Of a DNA stretch of 64,000 bases, positions 8,966 through 17,268 are shown piece by piece; within the stretch, counting starts at the first letter, position 1; each line of letters starts with the position of its first letter. The stretch is from RGEC01 sp964475595. Lineage in GTDB: Bacteria > Bacteroidota > Bacteroidia > NS11-12g > UBA955. Below the pieces are notes generated by a model, which worked only from the letters and a program-made list of their open reading frames with translations, did no database searches and had not been told where the DNA came from. The position numbers and the translations under genes are program-made. The stretch spans positions 1 to 64,000 of the forward strand of contig CAYYXG010000003.1 of assembly GCA_964475595.1 (NCBI GenBank). The letters are read 5' to 3'.

Positions 8966-9021
8966 CTCATAAAAACATAACTTACAAAATAATAACTTAT
9001 AAAAAGATAACTTATAAAAAA
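8962..9021 (-). repeat. Four tandem 15-bp AT-rich repeats in the ATPase promoter
   Basis: Units are at 8962-8976, 8977-8991, 8992-9006 and 9007-9021. On the + strand the last two read ATAACTTATAAAAAG and ATAACTTATAAAAAA. The second matches at 12 of 15 bases and the first at 11 of 15. They fill nearly all of the 74-base space between the dnaE stop and the ATPase start. The 15-bp period is close to one and a half helical turns. An operator array for a repressor, possibly the gene's own product or partner, is the likeliest role (inference). Confidence 0.75.
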
Positions 9022-9027
9022 GTTATA

Positions 9028-12000
9028 TTATTGTTCGTACCGCGGATCGGGGATATAGGGGATTTTTTCCATCTGCAATACAGCGATACTGTACACCCCG
9101 AAATCGTTGGTTACTTCTCCCGCAAGTCGGTATATACCCCTTCCTTTGAAAGGATATTGACGAAGTGTATCGGGGAAATGAAGGGTGTCGAAAAAATGCC
9201 CGGATACATCCAGCCAGGTGCCAAAGTTCATTTCCTGTCCTTTGATGGTGCGGGTGGGTTTGACGGTGACCAGATAACCCATCATTTGTATGGTTTTGCC
9301 TTCCAATACCTTCAGGTGCCTGGCAAGGAAGGGGTTTTGGGGGGCAAGGCCGGAAGGGAGCAGCTCAAACGGGCTGCACAGAGGAAACCCCAGCAGCTCT
9401 ATTTGCTCAAACGCTGCTTCTGCCGGGTGTTCATTCAAATCGGGTAATAGAAAGGGCTGGGGCGTTTCACGAAATAGTTTTTCTGTGGCTACCGTCTTTT
9501 CTCTGCGATTGATGAGCCAGTGGGCTTCCCACATCAGTGCTTTGCGGCTTTTGCCGGTGAAGCGCAGTGCCCCAATACGGATGAGAATTTTCAGCTGTTC
9601 CAGTCCGGGTTCCACGCGCTCTTTGAAATCAAACAGACTCAGATAGGGGCCTTTTGCATTTCTTTCGGCCACAATCCGCTCACACAGCTTTTGTTCCAGT
9701 GATGCCACATGCACAAATCCCAGGTGCATCGTTTTCCCCTGTATGTGGGTGAGGTATTGGCTGTGATTTATGCATGGTGGCTGAATATCGGCCCCGCACA
9801 TGCGGGCTCCGTGCAGGTAAAATTCTGTGCGGTAAAATCCGCCGAAGTTGTTGATGACCCCCACATAAAATTCCAGCGGGTGATACGCTTTCAGGTACAA
9901 ACTCTGGTAGCTTTCTACCGCGTAGCTGGCGCTGTGGCCCTTGGCGAAACTGTAGCCGGCAAAACTCTCAATCTGGTGCCATACCTCAGCCGACAGTTTT
10001 TCGGGGTGCCCTTTTTCCTTGCAAAGCTCGAAGAAGCGGTCTTTTACCTTTTGAAATTCTTCGCGGCTGCGAAATTTTCCGCTCATGCCCCGGCGAAGTA
10101 CATCGCTTTCTGCCAGCCCCAGTCCCGCAAAATGATGGGCCACTTTAATCACATCTTCCTGATATACCATGATGCCATAGGTGTCGGGCATAATCTGTTG
10201 TAAAACCGGGTGGGCCTCTTTCCGTTTTTCGGGATTGATGTGCCGTTCGATGAAGCTACGCATCATGCCGCTGCGGGCCACACCCGGACGTATGACGCTG
10301 CTGGCCGCCACCAGCGTTAGGTAATCGCTGCAATTGAGTTTGCGCAACAGCTGCCGCATGGCCGGACTTTCCACATAAAAACAGCCCATGGTATGTCCGC
10401 TGCTGACAATACGCTTGATTTTTTCATCGGACTTGAAATCCTGAATGCGGTGTATGTCGATGTCTTCGCCTCGATTTTCTTTCACCAGTCGTACCGCATC
10501 TTTGATATGCCCCAGTCCGCGCTGGCTGAGAATGTCGAATTTGGCCAATCCCAGGTCTTCGGCTTCCAGCATGCTCCACTGTACCGTGGGGAAACCCTTT
10601 GGGGGCATGTCGAGGGCGGAATAGTAGTACATGGGTTTTTCGCTGATGAGAATGCCTCCGGCATGAATGCTGCGGTAGTTGGGCAGTTCGTGCAGCCGCA
10701 ATGCATGTTGCATGATTTTTCCGGCCAGGGTATCTCTGTGCTGCGTTCTGACAGCTTTAGAAATGGTGGCCCTTTCACCAATACCGGGCGAGGTATAGAC
10801 GGCTTTGCCATCGCGGATTTTATGGCCGGCCTGTTCCTCTAGCATGGAAGGAGAGAAGTAGGTGGGTTTTTCCATCAGGTGGTCTATTTCTTCCTTCGGA
10901 AGTCCGAAAACCTTGCCCAGCTCGCGTACTACGGCATTAGACTGAAAAGTGCTGTATGTGGCAAGCAGGGCAGTGTGTTCACGCCCGTGTTTGCGGAAGA
11001 TGTATTCAGTAACCTTGTCGCGATCCTGCCAGCTGAAATCCAGATCGAAATCGGGTGGTGAGGTGCGGTATGGATTGATGAACCGCTCGAAGTAAAGGTC
11101 CAGGTCTATGGGGTCTACATCGGTAATGCGCAGGCAATAGGCCACCATGCTGTTGGCACCGCTGCCACGCCCCACATAGAAAAAACCCTGCTCTCGGGCA
11201 AAACGACAAATATCCCAGCTGATGAGAAAGTAAGCCGTGAAACCCAGTTCGTAAATCAGCTTCATCTCGCTTTCCAGGCGCTGCTTGGTGGCATAGGTGT
11301 ACTTGGGATAGCGGTAGCGAAGCCCTTCCATGGCCAGGTCGGTCATGAGCCGGAAATCTTCATCGGTATTGCCGGTAAAGGTTTTTTTATTCTGGTTGCC
11401 ACCAAAGGTGGGACAAAAGGTGCACCGCTGCATGAACCGGAGGGTGTTTTCAACCAGAAAAGGAGCGTCGGTATAGTTTTGCAGTAACGCTTCCGGACGC
11501 ATATATCGGTCTTTTTCATGCCCCGTTTCTCCCGCCGGGAGTTTGCTCAGCAGGCAATTGTTGGCGATGCAGCGCAATAATCTATGGCTTTCAAAGTCTG
11601 CTGTATGCCGAAAGGTACAGGGTTGCATGGCCATTAATTTTTGAGTGTGCTTTCGCCAGGGTGAAAGCCGCAGTTTCCCCAACGAGTCAGATCGCACGCC
11701 AATCCACTGGTTTTCGCTGAGTTTTTCAGGAAATCCTTTTTCCTGTGTGCGCTCAAAAGGAAAAATAAAGTGTACGAAATCCAGTTTAGGCGGCCATGAT
11801 GGCAGTTTTTTGCCTGACAGTCTGTACTGTGAAAGAAAGCGGTTCATCTCGGCAAAACCGGTTTCGTTTTCGGCAATACCCACATACAGGCAGCGCCCTC
11901 CGGTTTCACCTTCCCGAAAGTCAATGCCCGCACAGGGCTGTATCTGCGGATGTTGTTTGGCTTCGCGAAAAAAATCGGGGATGCCGCTCACGTTGTTGAT

Positions 12001-12129
12001 GTCGGTAAGGCATACGGGAATGGGATTTGCGGCGCTTTCTACAGACTGCGAAGCTATTTGCAACAGCAGGTCTTTGGGCGAAAGTATCCCGTAGCGTAAA
12101 CTGAAGTATGAGTGGCATTGTAAAAACAT
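9028..12129 (-). CDS. DNA polymerase III alpha subunit, alternative DnaE paralogue
   Basis: A C-family replicative-type polymerase of 1033 residues, shorter than a main DnaE (about 1160-1250). Catalytic acidic residues are present: PPDFDLDF at 358-365 and AKFDILSQRGL with Asp532. GRGSGANSMVAY (320-331) and SFAKGHSASYAVESYQ are intact. The N-terminal PHP domain looks degenerate: the usual HTH start is CHSYFSL, and the usual LTDH-type metal ligand is LTDINNVSG. A C-terminal OB fold remains. Size and the degenerate PHP suggest an accessory, possibly error-prone (DnaE2/ImuC-like) enzyme rather than the main replicase, but no imuA/imuB lies beside it. A perfect inverted repeat precedes the start. 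Confidence 0.85.
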   Translation of the reverse strand: MFLQCHSYFSLRYGILSPKDLLLQIASQSVESAANPIPVCLTDINNVSGIPDFFREAKQHPQIQPCAGIDFREGETGGRCLYVGIAENETGFAEMNRFLSQYRLSGKKLPSWPPKLDFVHFIFPFERTQEKGFPEKLSENQWIGVRSDSLGKLRLSPWRKHTQKLMAMQPCTFRHTADFESHRLLRCIANNCLLSKLPAGETGHEKDRYMRPEALLQNYTDAPFLVENTLRFMQRCTFCPTFGGNQNKKTFTGNTDEDFRLMTDLAMEGLRYRYPKYTYATKQRLESEMKLIYELGFTAYFLISWDICRFAREQGFFYVGRGSGANSMVAYCLRITDVDPIDLDLYFERFINPYRTSPPDFDLDFSWQDRDKVTEYIFRKHGREHTALLATYSTFQSNAVVRELGKVFGLPKEEIDHLMEKPTYFSPSMLEEQAGHKIRDGKAVYTSPGIGERATISKAVRTQHRDTLAGKIMQHALRLHELPNYRSIHAGGILISEKPMYYYSALDMPPKGFPTVQWSMLEAEDLGLAKFDILSQRGLGHIKDAVRLVKENRGEDIDIHRIQDFKSDEKIKRIVSSGHTMGCFYVESPAMRQLLRKLNCSDYLTLVAASSVIRPGVARSGMMRSFIERHINPEKRKEAHPVLQQIMPDTYGIMVYQEDVIKVAHHFAGLGLAESDVLRRGMSGKFRSREEFQKVKDRFFELCKEKGHPEKLSAEVWHQIESFAGYSFAKGHSASYAVESYQSLYLKAYHPLEFYVGVINNFGGFYRTEFYLHGARMCGADIQPPCINHSQYLTHIQGKTMHLGFVHVASLEQKLCERIVAERNAKGPYLSLFDFKERVEPGLEQLKILIRIGALRFTGKSRKALMWEAHWLINRREKTVATEKLFRETPQPFLLPDLNEHPAEAAFEQIELLGFPLCSPFELLPSGLAPQNPFLARHLKVLEGKTIQMMGYLVTVKPTRTIKGQEMNFGTWLDVSGHFFDTLHFPDTLRQYPFKGRGIYRLAGEVTNDFGVYSIAVLQMEKIPYIPDPRYEQ

Positions 12130-12140
12130 ATTGATAAAAA

Positions 12141-12162
12141 TAATGACAATAAAAAGTCATTA
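12141..12162 (-). promoter_or_regulatory. Inverted repeat TAATGAC-N8-GTCATTA upstream of dnaE paralogue
   Basis: A perfect 7-bp palindrome with an 8-base A/T spacer, 12 bases before the polymerase start codon. The same TGAC/GTCA core recurs as AAGTCAA at 12177-12183 and TTGACTT at 12215-12221. The spacing suits a dimeric repressor, possibly an SOS-type regulator (inference). Confidence 0.45.
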
Positions 12163-12202
12163 AATATAACAAAAAGAAGTCAAAGAATTCCGTATTTAGG
12201 GT

Positions 12203-12210
12203 TAGATTTG
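12203..12210 (+). promoter_or_regulatory. Bacteroidota -7 box (TAGATTTG) for the methyltransferase gene
   Basis: TAGATTTG matches TAnnTTTG, 16 bases before the chosen ATG at 12227 and 4 bases before an in-frame TTG at 12215. Confidence 0.45.
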
Positions 12211-12226
12211 AAAATTGACTTTTTAC

Positions 12227-12910
12227 ATGAAGATGTTGCGGAAAGTGGGTTATTCCATCAAGGTGGGTATAACATTTATGCGGATTGCAAAATATGCCAT
12301 CAAACGCGGCTACCTGCACCGTAGCAGTGTCATCCTCTTTCGCGATGAGGCAAACGCAGATGAATACCAAAAAGAAGTGTATGGTGCTGCCAAAAAACTA
12401 TATGATCAGAAAGGCCTGAACGGCATACTGGATATAGGTTGCGGTTCGGCTTTTAAACTACTGGCTAATTTTCAGCAAGATCCGAAAGCAGGTGTGGAGC
12501 TGAATACAAATTGGTTGATAAGGAAATATCCCAACGAAACCTGGTTTGCCTTTTCAGATAACAAATGGAAGCAATTTCCCGCCCAACTTATCATCTGCGC
12601 TGATGTGATTGAGCACGTTCCCAATCCGGATGCCTTTATAGCCGATTTACTGGCGCATCAGCATGCTCAGTACTTCATTTTTAGCACGCCCGATAGGAAC
12701 CTTGATAATTCGCCCTGGAAATTTGGCCCACCAAACAATGAGTCGCATTACCGAGAATGGACTTTTGAAGAGTTTGAGAAATACATGTCGCGATATTTTA
12801 TCATTGAGAAGCATGAGATTTCCAATGTTGAGCAACGCACCCAAATGATTGTAGCCACCCGAAAGCACCGGGCAACGAAATGTGGTTGTTTATTTGGGTT
12901 AATGGATTAA
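12227..12910 (+). CDS. Class I SAM-dependent methyltransferase
   Basis: A methyltransferase of about 227 residues with a Rossmann fold. SAM motif I is LDIGCGSAFKLL and the acidic motif is the E in AGVELN. Motif II/III is LIICADVIEHVPNPDAFIADL, followed by FSTPDR and the end REWTFEEFEKYMSRYF, as in Methyltransf_11/23 proteins acting on sugars or lipids. The substrate cannot be told. The basic N-terminus (VGYSIKVGITFMRIAKYAIKRGYLHR) may lie on the membrane surface. A TTG at 12215 would add four residues; I chose the ATG at 12227. The next gene's likely start is 14 bases past its stop. Confidence 0.85.
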   Translation: MKMLRKVGYSIKVGITFMRIAKYAIKRGYLHRSSVILFRDEANADEYQKEVYGAAKKLYDQKGLNGILDIGCGSAFKLLANFQQDPKAGVELNTNWLIRKYPNETWFAFSDNKWKQFPAQLIICADVIEHVPNPDAFIADLLAHQHAQYFIFSTPDRNLDNSPWKFGPPNNESHYREWTFEEFEKYMSRYFIIEKHEISNVEQRTQMIVATRKHRATKCGCLFGLMD

Positions 12911-12924
12911 TATTGAAGCGTAAA

Positions 12925-14106
12925 ATGAAATTAATCGGTTTAATCATACTACTATCCGCTGCTTGTAGTAATACTTTGCTGTTTGCCCAAAATTATGCGG
13001 TAGGCCATGCCACACTCAATCTTTCAGACGCAGGAAGAAGCAACCGCAGTATTCCGGTGGAAGTGTATTACCCTGCATCCACGGCCGGAGACAATGTGCC
13101 GGTTGCCGGCGGACGAAAATATCCCTGTATCGCTTTTGGGCATGGATTTTTGATGACCTGGGATGCCTACAAAAACGTATGGAATGCATTGGTGCCGCAG
13201 GGTTTCATCATCGCATTTCCCAAAACAGAAGGCACCGCAGCGCCATCCCACCTCGAATTTGGAAAGGATTTGGCTTTTGTGTTGCAAGAGTTCCAACGAT
13301 TGGGCAATGACAATCAATCTGCCTTTTACACTTCGGTGGACAGCATGACCGCCGTTATGGGCCACAGTATGGGAGGGGGTGCGGCTTTTCTGGCTGCTTC
13401 ACTATCATCAAAAATCAAGTGTATTGCTACCCTGGCAGCTGCCGAAACCAATCCCAAAGCCACCACCGCTGCCGCTGGTCTTACCATCCCTTCGCTGACT
13501 ATGGCCGCAGGTAACGACTGTGTTACGCCGCCCGCAAACCACCAAATTCCCATGTTTGATTCCCTGAAAAGTCTCTGTAAAACCTATGTCAGTATTGCCG
13601 GTGGTAGCCACTGTCAGATGTCAGAGGATAATCTCCTGTGCAATTTGGGAGAATCTACCTGTTTTCCTAAACCCACCATTAGCCGTTCCACCCAACACCA
13701 GACAGTTTCAAGGTTTTTGATTCCCTGGCTAAGATTTCATCTTTTAAACGATTGTCGTTCCGGACAAACCTTTGATTCCCTTGCCGTAAAGGATGCAGCA
13801 GTTTCCGTAAGAAAAAACTGTGTTTTATGCCCGTCAAATGGGGTTTCCCGGACCTCCGGATTTTCAATAACCCTTTTTCCTGTGCCGGCAACTACTGAAT
13901 TTTCCCTTACGTTCAGTTCGGCGGTGCAGCAGGCTCGGTGTAAGCTTTACAATCCTGCGGGTCAAACAGTGGGCGAATGGCCCAAAATCCGGGTGCTGAA
14001 TAAAATAGTAAAGCTACAATTGTCGCCGGGTTTGACTCAGGGACTATATCTCTTGAATGTGGAAAGTGACGGTGCGCAAAAAAATATTCCTGTACTGATA
14101 GAATAA
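12925..14106 (+). CDS. Secreted alpha/beta hydrolase with T9SS sorting domain
   Basis: An exported serine hydrolase of 393 residues. The signal peptide MKLIGLIILLSAACSNTLLF is followed by AQN. The catalytic triad is visible: Ser148 in GHSMGGG, Asp198 in AGNDCVTPP and His229 in GGSHCQM. The fold resembles the dienelactone hydrolase/chlorophyllase/cutinase-like group, which includes Bacteroidota polyester hydrolases that also carry T9SS tails. The last 80 residues (ITLFPVPATTEFSLTF to LYLLNVESD) form a type A T9SS sorting domain, so the enzyme should be secreted or held on the surface. A longer frame from 12880 exists, but the signal peptide fixes the start at 12925. The natural substrate is unknown. 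Confidence 0.85.
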   Translation: MKLIGLIILLSAACSNTLLFAQNYAVGHATLNLSDAGRSNRSIPVEVYYPASTAGDNVPVAGGRKYPCIAFGHGFLMTWDAYKNVWNALVPQGFIIAFPKTEGTAAPSHLEFGKDLAFVLQEFQRLGNDNQSAFYTSVDSMTAVMGHSMGGGAAFLAASLSSKIKCIATLAAAETNPKATTAAAGLTIPSLTMAAGNDCVTPPANHQIPMFDSLKSLCKTYVSIAGGSHCQMSEDNLLCNLGESTCFPKPTISRSTQHQTVSRFLIPWLRFHLLNDCRSGQTFDSLAVKDAAVSVRKNCVLCPSNGVSRTSGFSITLFPVPATTEFSLTFSSAVQQARCKLYNPAGQTVGEWPKIRVLNKIVKLQLSPGLTQGLYLLNVESDGAQKNIPVLIE

Positions 14107-14107
14107 C

Positions 14108-15427
14108 TTACTTCTTCTCGTACACTTTGTCTTTATCCGTTTTCACCACCTTGTCGCCATCATACAGTGTTTTGGCGATAGCAATGCCCGGTGCGGAAAT
14201 CACCTCATCTCCGACTTTTAGCCCTTCGGTAATTTCAAAGTAATCCAGATCCTGCAATCCTGTTTTCACCTTTACCGACTTCAAAATACCGTTGTTATAC
14301 AATAAAACCCAGGTACCCCGGTCTTCTTTTTGGGGTTCTTCTGTTTTATTGGTATTTTTTTTGTAATTTGTTTCTGTTTTCTTGGCGGGATTTCTTGTAG
14401 TGACCGCAGATATTGGCACACACAGGGCATTGCTTTTGGATACGGTTTTGATATCTACGGTGGCTGTCATGCCGGGGCGAAATGGTTGATTTCTCCCCAT
14501 GCCCAGATCGGCATAGCTTTCAGGTAGAATGCGCACTTTTACAACAAAATTGGTAACCTGGTCGGTGAGTAACTGTGTGTTGTTAAATTTTGCGCTGTTG
14601 GCGATTTGGGTCACTACACCCCTGAAAACCCTGTCTGGGTAAGCATCTACTTTGATGTCTGCACTATCACCATATTTGATGCGTACTATGTCATTTTCAT
14701 TCACATTCACTTCCACCTCCATCACATTCAGATTGCTGATGCGCATGATTTCAGTGCCGGCCATCTGTGCAGTGCCTACCACGCGTTCGCCTTTTTCACT
14801 GTTCATTTGCGTTACAATCCCGGCAGCCGGAGCATAGATTGAGGTTCGTCCAAGATTTTTTCTGCCTTCCTCCAGTCTGGCAGCTGCGCTGGCCGCGGTA
14901 TATTTGGCTGCCAGGGCATTTTTGTCTGCCGAAACGGCATCTGCTTTGGCTACTTCATATTGCACCCTGGCCTGCTCCCATTCCTGTTCGCTGATTACTT
15001 TCTGTTCGTGCAGCTGTTTTTGTCTTTTAAAATTGGCTTCGGCCTGAATGAGTGAGGCAGCGGCTCTGGCTTTTTGCGCTTCACTGCCTGCCATACCGGC
15101 CCGGGCGTTGTCCAGGTTCGCACTCAGTTGGCTGATGGTGGTTTCATACAGTTCAGGGTTAATGCGCAGCAGTAGTTGCCCTTTTTGCACGCTGTCACCT
15201 TCCATCACTGCCATTTCAATGATTTCTCCGCTCACATCCGCACTGATTTTAACTTCACTTTCAGGTTGGATTTTTCCACTCACACTCACAATTTCGGTGA
15301 TAACCCGCTTTACGGCTTTATCTGTACTTACCCTGATTTCAGTTTTGCCTCCCCTGAAAATAGCGATTATAAGCAGCAGCAACACAGTTGCACCGATAGA
15401 AATCCAGATAATTTTTTTCTTTTTCAT
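14108..15427 (-). CDS. Efflux periplasmic adaptor (HlyD/MFP family)
   Basis: A 439-residue membrane fusion protein linking an inner-membrane pump to TolC. It has a single N-terminal membrane anchor (IIWISIGATVLLLLIIAIF). The biotinyl-lipoyl half motif VSGEIIEMAVMEGDSVQKGQLL leads into a long coiled-coil hairpin (about 100-200), then the second half YAPAAGIVTQMNSEKGERVVGTAQ. Beta-barrel and membrane-proximal domains follow (FRPGMTATVDIKT, LKVGDEVISAPG). It starts 2 bases past the tolC-like stop and forms an operon with it. The cognate ABC (MacB-like) or RND pump is not in the following genes on this strand. Confidence 0.9.
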   Translation of the reverse strand: MKKKKIIWISIGATVLLLLIIAIFRGGKTEIRVSTDKAVKRVITEIVSVSGKIQPESEVKISADVSGEIIEMAVMEGDSVQKGQLLLRINPELYETTISQLSANLDNARAGMAGSEAQKARAAASLIQAEANFKRQKQLHEQKVISEQEWEQARVQYEVAKADAVSADKNALAAKYTAASAAARLEEGRKNLGRTSIYAPAAGIVTQMNSEKGERVVGTAQMAGTEIMRISNLNVMEVEVNVNENDIVRIKYGDSADIKVDAYPDRVFRGVVTQIANSAKFNNTQLLTDQVTNFVVKVRILPESYADLGMGRNQPFRPGMTATVDIKTVSKSNALCVPISAVTTRNPAKKTETNYKKNTNKTEEPQKEDRGTWVLLYNNGILKSVKVKTGLQDLDYFEITEGLKVGDEVISAPGIAIAKTLYDGDKVVKTDKDKVYEKK

Positions 15428-15429
15428 TT

Positions 15430-16848
15430 TTACAGTGTGAGGGGTTTGCCCAGGTAGAAATCCAGCACCATTTTTCTAAACATGTATTCGTATTTCACTG
15501 AGGTGAGGTTGTTGTTGGCAGTTGTGGCGTTCGTTTGGGCAAGTTGTAATTCAAATACATTGGCTTGTCCGGCCTCAAATCGTTTTGTTACAAAATCCAT
15601 GTTCTTTTTTTGGGCTTCCTGCGCTCGGATAGCGGCCTGAAAACGATCTTTAGCCGATGTGTAATTATTATATGCTGAAACGACTTCGCTATACAGATTT
15701 TGAATGGTTTTTTCAGCATTCAGTTTGGCCCGTAATTCGTCCATTCCGGCTCGCTGTGCAGTATTGCGGGCCTGCAGTTTGCCATAAACGGGCACGGAAA
15801 GATTGAAACCCAGTGATTGTCCAAAGTTATCCTTAATCTGTTTGTTGAAGTCAATGGTTTGAAGCGTGTACTGAATGCTGGGTGCCTCCACAATATCGTT
15901 GGTGCCTTGCACCCTGCCAATGGGTTCAAACCCGGACAATGTCATAGCCGATATGCTTTTGGCATTGCTGGAAAATACGGTACTTAGGTTGCCTCCAACA
16001 GATAGTACGGGCAACATGCCGCCGCGTGCTGATTTTCGCGCATACATCGCTGCTTTCTGACGAAAGATGGCCGCCTGCACATCCGGTCTTCGCTTAACGG
16101 CACTGTCGAACAATTGCTGCTGATTCGCAGGATATGCCTCAGGCCTGTTGAATGCAATGCCGGGCCGCAATATGTCGAACTGGGTTTCTGCCGGTATTCG
16201 CAGCATCATTTTTAAATTGGTCAGTGCCAGTGCTTCCTGATTAATAGCATTGGTGAGGGTGGTCTGGTCATTGGCCTTTTGTGCCTCCAGATTTAATACC
16301 TGTCCTTCATTTACAGCGCCTGCATCGAACAATCTTTGGGTTCTCTGCAACTGCATTTCCGTGTTCTTTAAAGTTTCTTCCGCACTGGCCTTGAGTTCTT
16401 TGGCCTGAATAATCTGAAGAAATAAGTTGGCCACATTCAGGGCTGTGTTTTGTTCAATGAATTTTTGGTCTTGCTCACTGGCCTGCCAAAGAAAGCGTGA
16501 TTGCTTTATTCCGTTTCTTATCTGCCCACCTGCATACAGCATTACGCTGCTCTGCATTTGAAAATTGTTGCTGCTTACGGTTGTCTGCACAAACTGATTG
16601 GTGAAACGGTCAATGCTCCGGCCTGATTGAAAGAATTGTCCCGCGTTTAAGTTTGCATCCGGTGTGGCAGCAGCTATGCTGTTTCTCCAGGTTTGTGAGG
16701 CCTGCGCTGAAGTTACCCCTGCAAGTTGAATATCGATGTTGTTTTTTAGGGCCTGATCCACGCATTGTTCAAGCGTCCAGTTGCCGGTTTGCGCAGTTGC
16801 TAGTGTTGATGTCATGCAAAGCCAAATCCATATTACCCTAAATCGCAT
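15430..16848 (-). CDS. TolC-family outer membrane efflux protein
   Basis: A 472-residue outer membrane factor. The signal peptide MRFRVIWIWLCMTSTLATAQ is followed by the typical WTLEQCVDQALKNNIDIQLA and two long helical repeat halves (about 30-230 and 250-460), each ending in the amphipathic tunnel helices of TolC. It is the first gene of an operon with the HlyD-type adaptor. A TATTTTTG box ends 4 bases before its ATG. It diverges from the vitamin B12 locus across a 420-base intergenic region. Confidence 0.92.
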   Translation of the reverse strand: MRFRVIWIWLCMTSTLATAQTGNWTLEQCVDQALKNNIDIQLAGVTSAQASQTWRNSIAAATPDANLNAGQFFQSGRSIDRFTNQFVQTTVSSNNFQMQSSVMLYAGGQIRNGIKQSRFLWQASEQDQKFIEQNTALNVANLFLQIIQAKELKASAEETLKNTEMQLQRTQRLFDAGAVNEGQVLNLEAQKANDQTTLTNAINQEALALTNLKMMLRIPAETQFDILRPGIAFNRPEAYPANQQQLFDSAVKRRPDVQAAIFRQKAAMYARKSARGGMLPVLSVGGNLSTVFSSNAKSISAMTLSGFEPIGRVQGTNDIVEAPSIQYTLQTIDFNKQIKDNFGQSLGFNLSVPVYGKLQARNTAQRAGMDELRAKLNAEKTIQNLYSEVVSAYNNYTSAKDRFQAAIRAQEAQKKNMDFVTKRFEAGQANVFELQLAQTNATTANNNLTSVKYEYMFRKMVLDFYLGKPLTL

Positions 16849-16852
16849 TCTG

Positions 16853-16860
16853 CAAAAATA
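16853..16860 (-). promoter_or_regulatory. Bacteroidota -7 box (TATTTTTG) for the tolC-hlyD operon
   Basis: A minus-strand TATTTTTG lies 4 bases before the TolC-family ATG and fits TAnnTTTG. The predicted transcript start is at or within a base of the start codon. Confidence 0.5.
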
Positions 16861-16979
16861 CTGATACAGCGGGTATTAAGCCATGTTTTTATGTCAATTT
16901 TATCGAGATGTGCCTTTCATTGGTGGATAAATGTTGAATAATTATGAATTTTTAACCCTAAAAATTTACACAATTCACG

Positions 16980-16987
16980 TAATTTTG
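16980..16987 (+). promoter_or_regulatory. Bacteroidota -7 box (TAATTTTG) for the B12 locus
   Basis: TAATTTTG lies immediately before the 5' edge of the cobalamin riboswitch, which puts transcription start near 16991, where the aptamer should begin. Confidence 0.6.
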
Positions 16988-16994
16988 CGCAGCA

Positions 16995-17174
16995 TCTGGT
17001 TCTGAAGTGGTTGTCAATATCACGGATGATGAAAAGGGAACTCCGGTGAAATTCCGGGACTGTACCCGCAGCTGTAACCCCGGCCCTAAAGGGCTTCGGC
17101 AATCTTAGCCACTGTTGTAGATACCAATGGGAAGGCGCCGATCAAATCAGGGGGAGTCAGAAGACCTGCCAGTA
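16995..17174 (+). ncRNA. Cobalamin (B12) riboswitch
   Basis: This leader carries the adenosylcobalamin aptamer hallmarks in order: AAAAGGGAA then CCGGTGAAATTCCGG (17034-17060 region), the B12 box variant ACTGTACCCGCAGCTGTAA, a central stem with CGGCCCTAAAGGGCT, GGGAAGGCGCC near 17130, and the closing AGTCAGAAGACCTGCC near 17155-17170. CTGG at 16996-16999 can pair with CCAG at 17169-17172 as P1. The ~95-base platform to the btuB start has a CGCTTT/AAAGCG hairpin (17190-17209) but no U-run, so control of translation initiation is more likely than termination. It should shut off the three-gene uptake operon when B12 is plentiful. Confidence 0.93.
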
Positions 17175-17268
17175 GCAAAAAACAAAGCTCGCTTTCGGGA
17201 AAAAAAGCGCACTGAATTGGGGTAACCCGGTCTACTGCATTTTTAATTTCCGGCGCGGCTGTGCAACC

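Noticed and set aside
8962..9021. CRISPR-like array
   Set aside because: The 15-bp units are directly tandem without spacers and A+T-rich; they are promoter repeats, not CRISPR.
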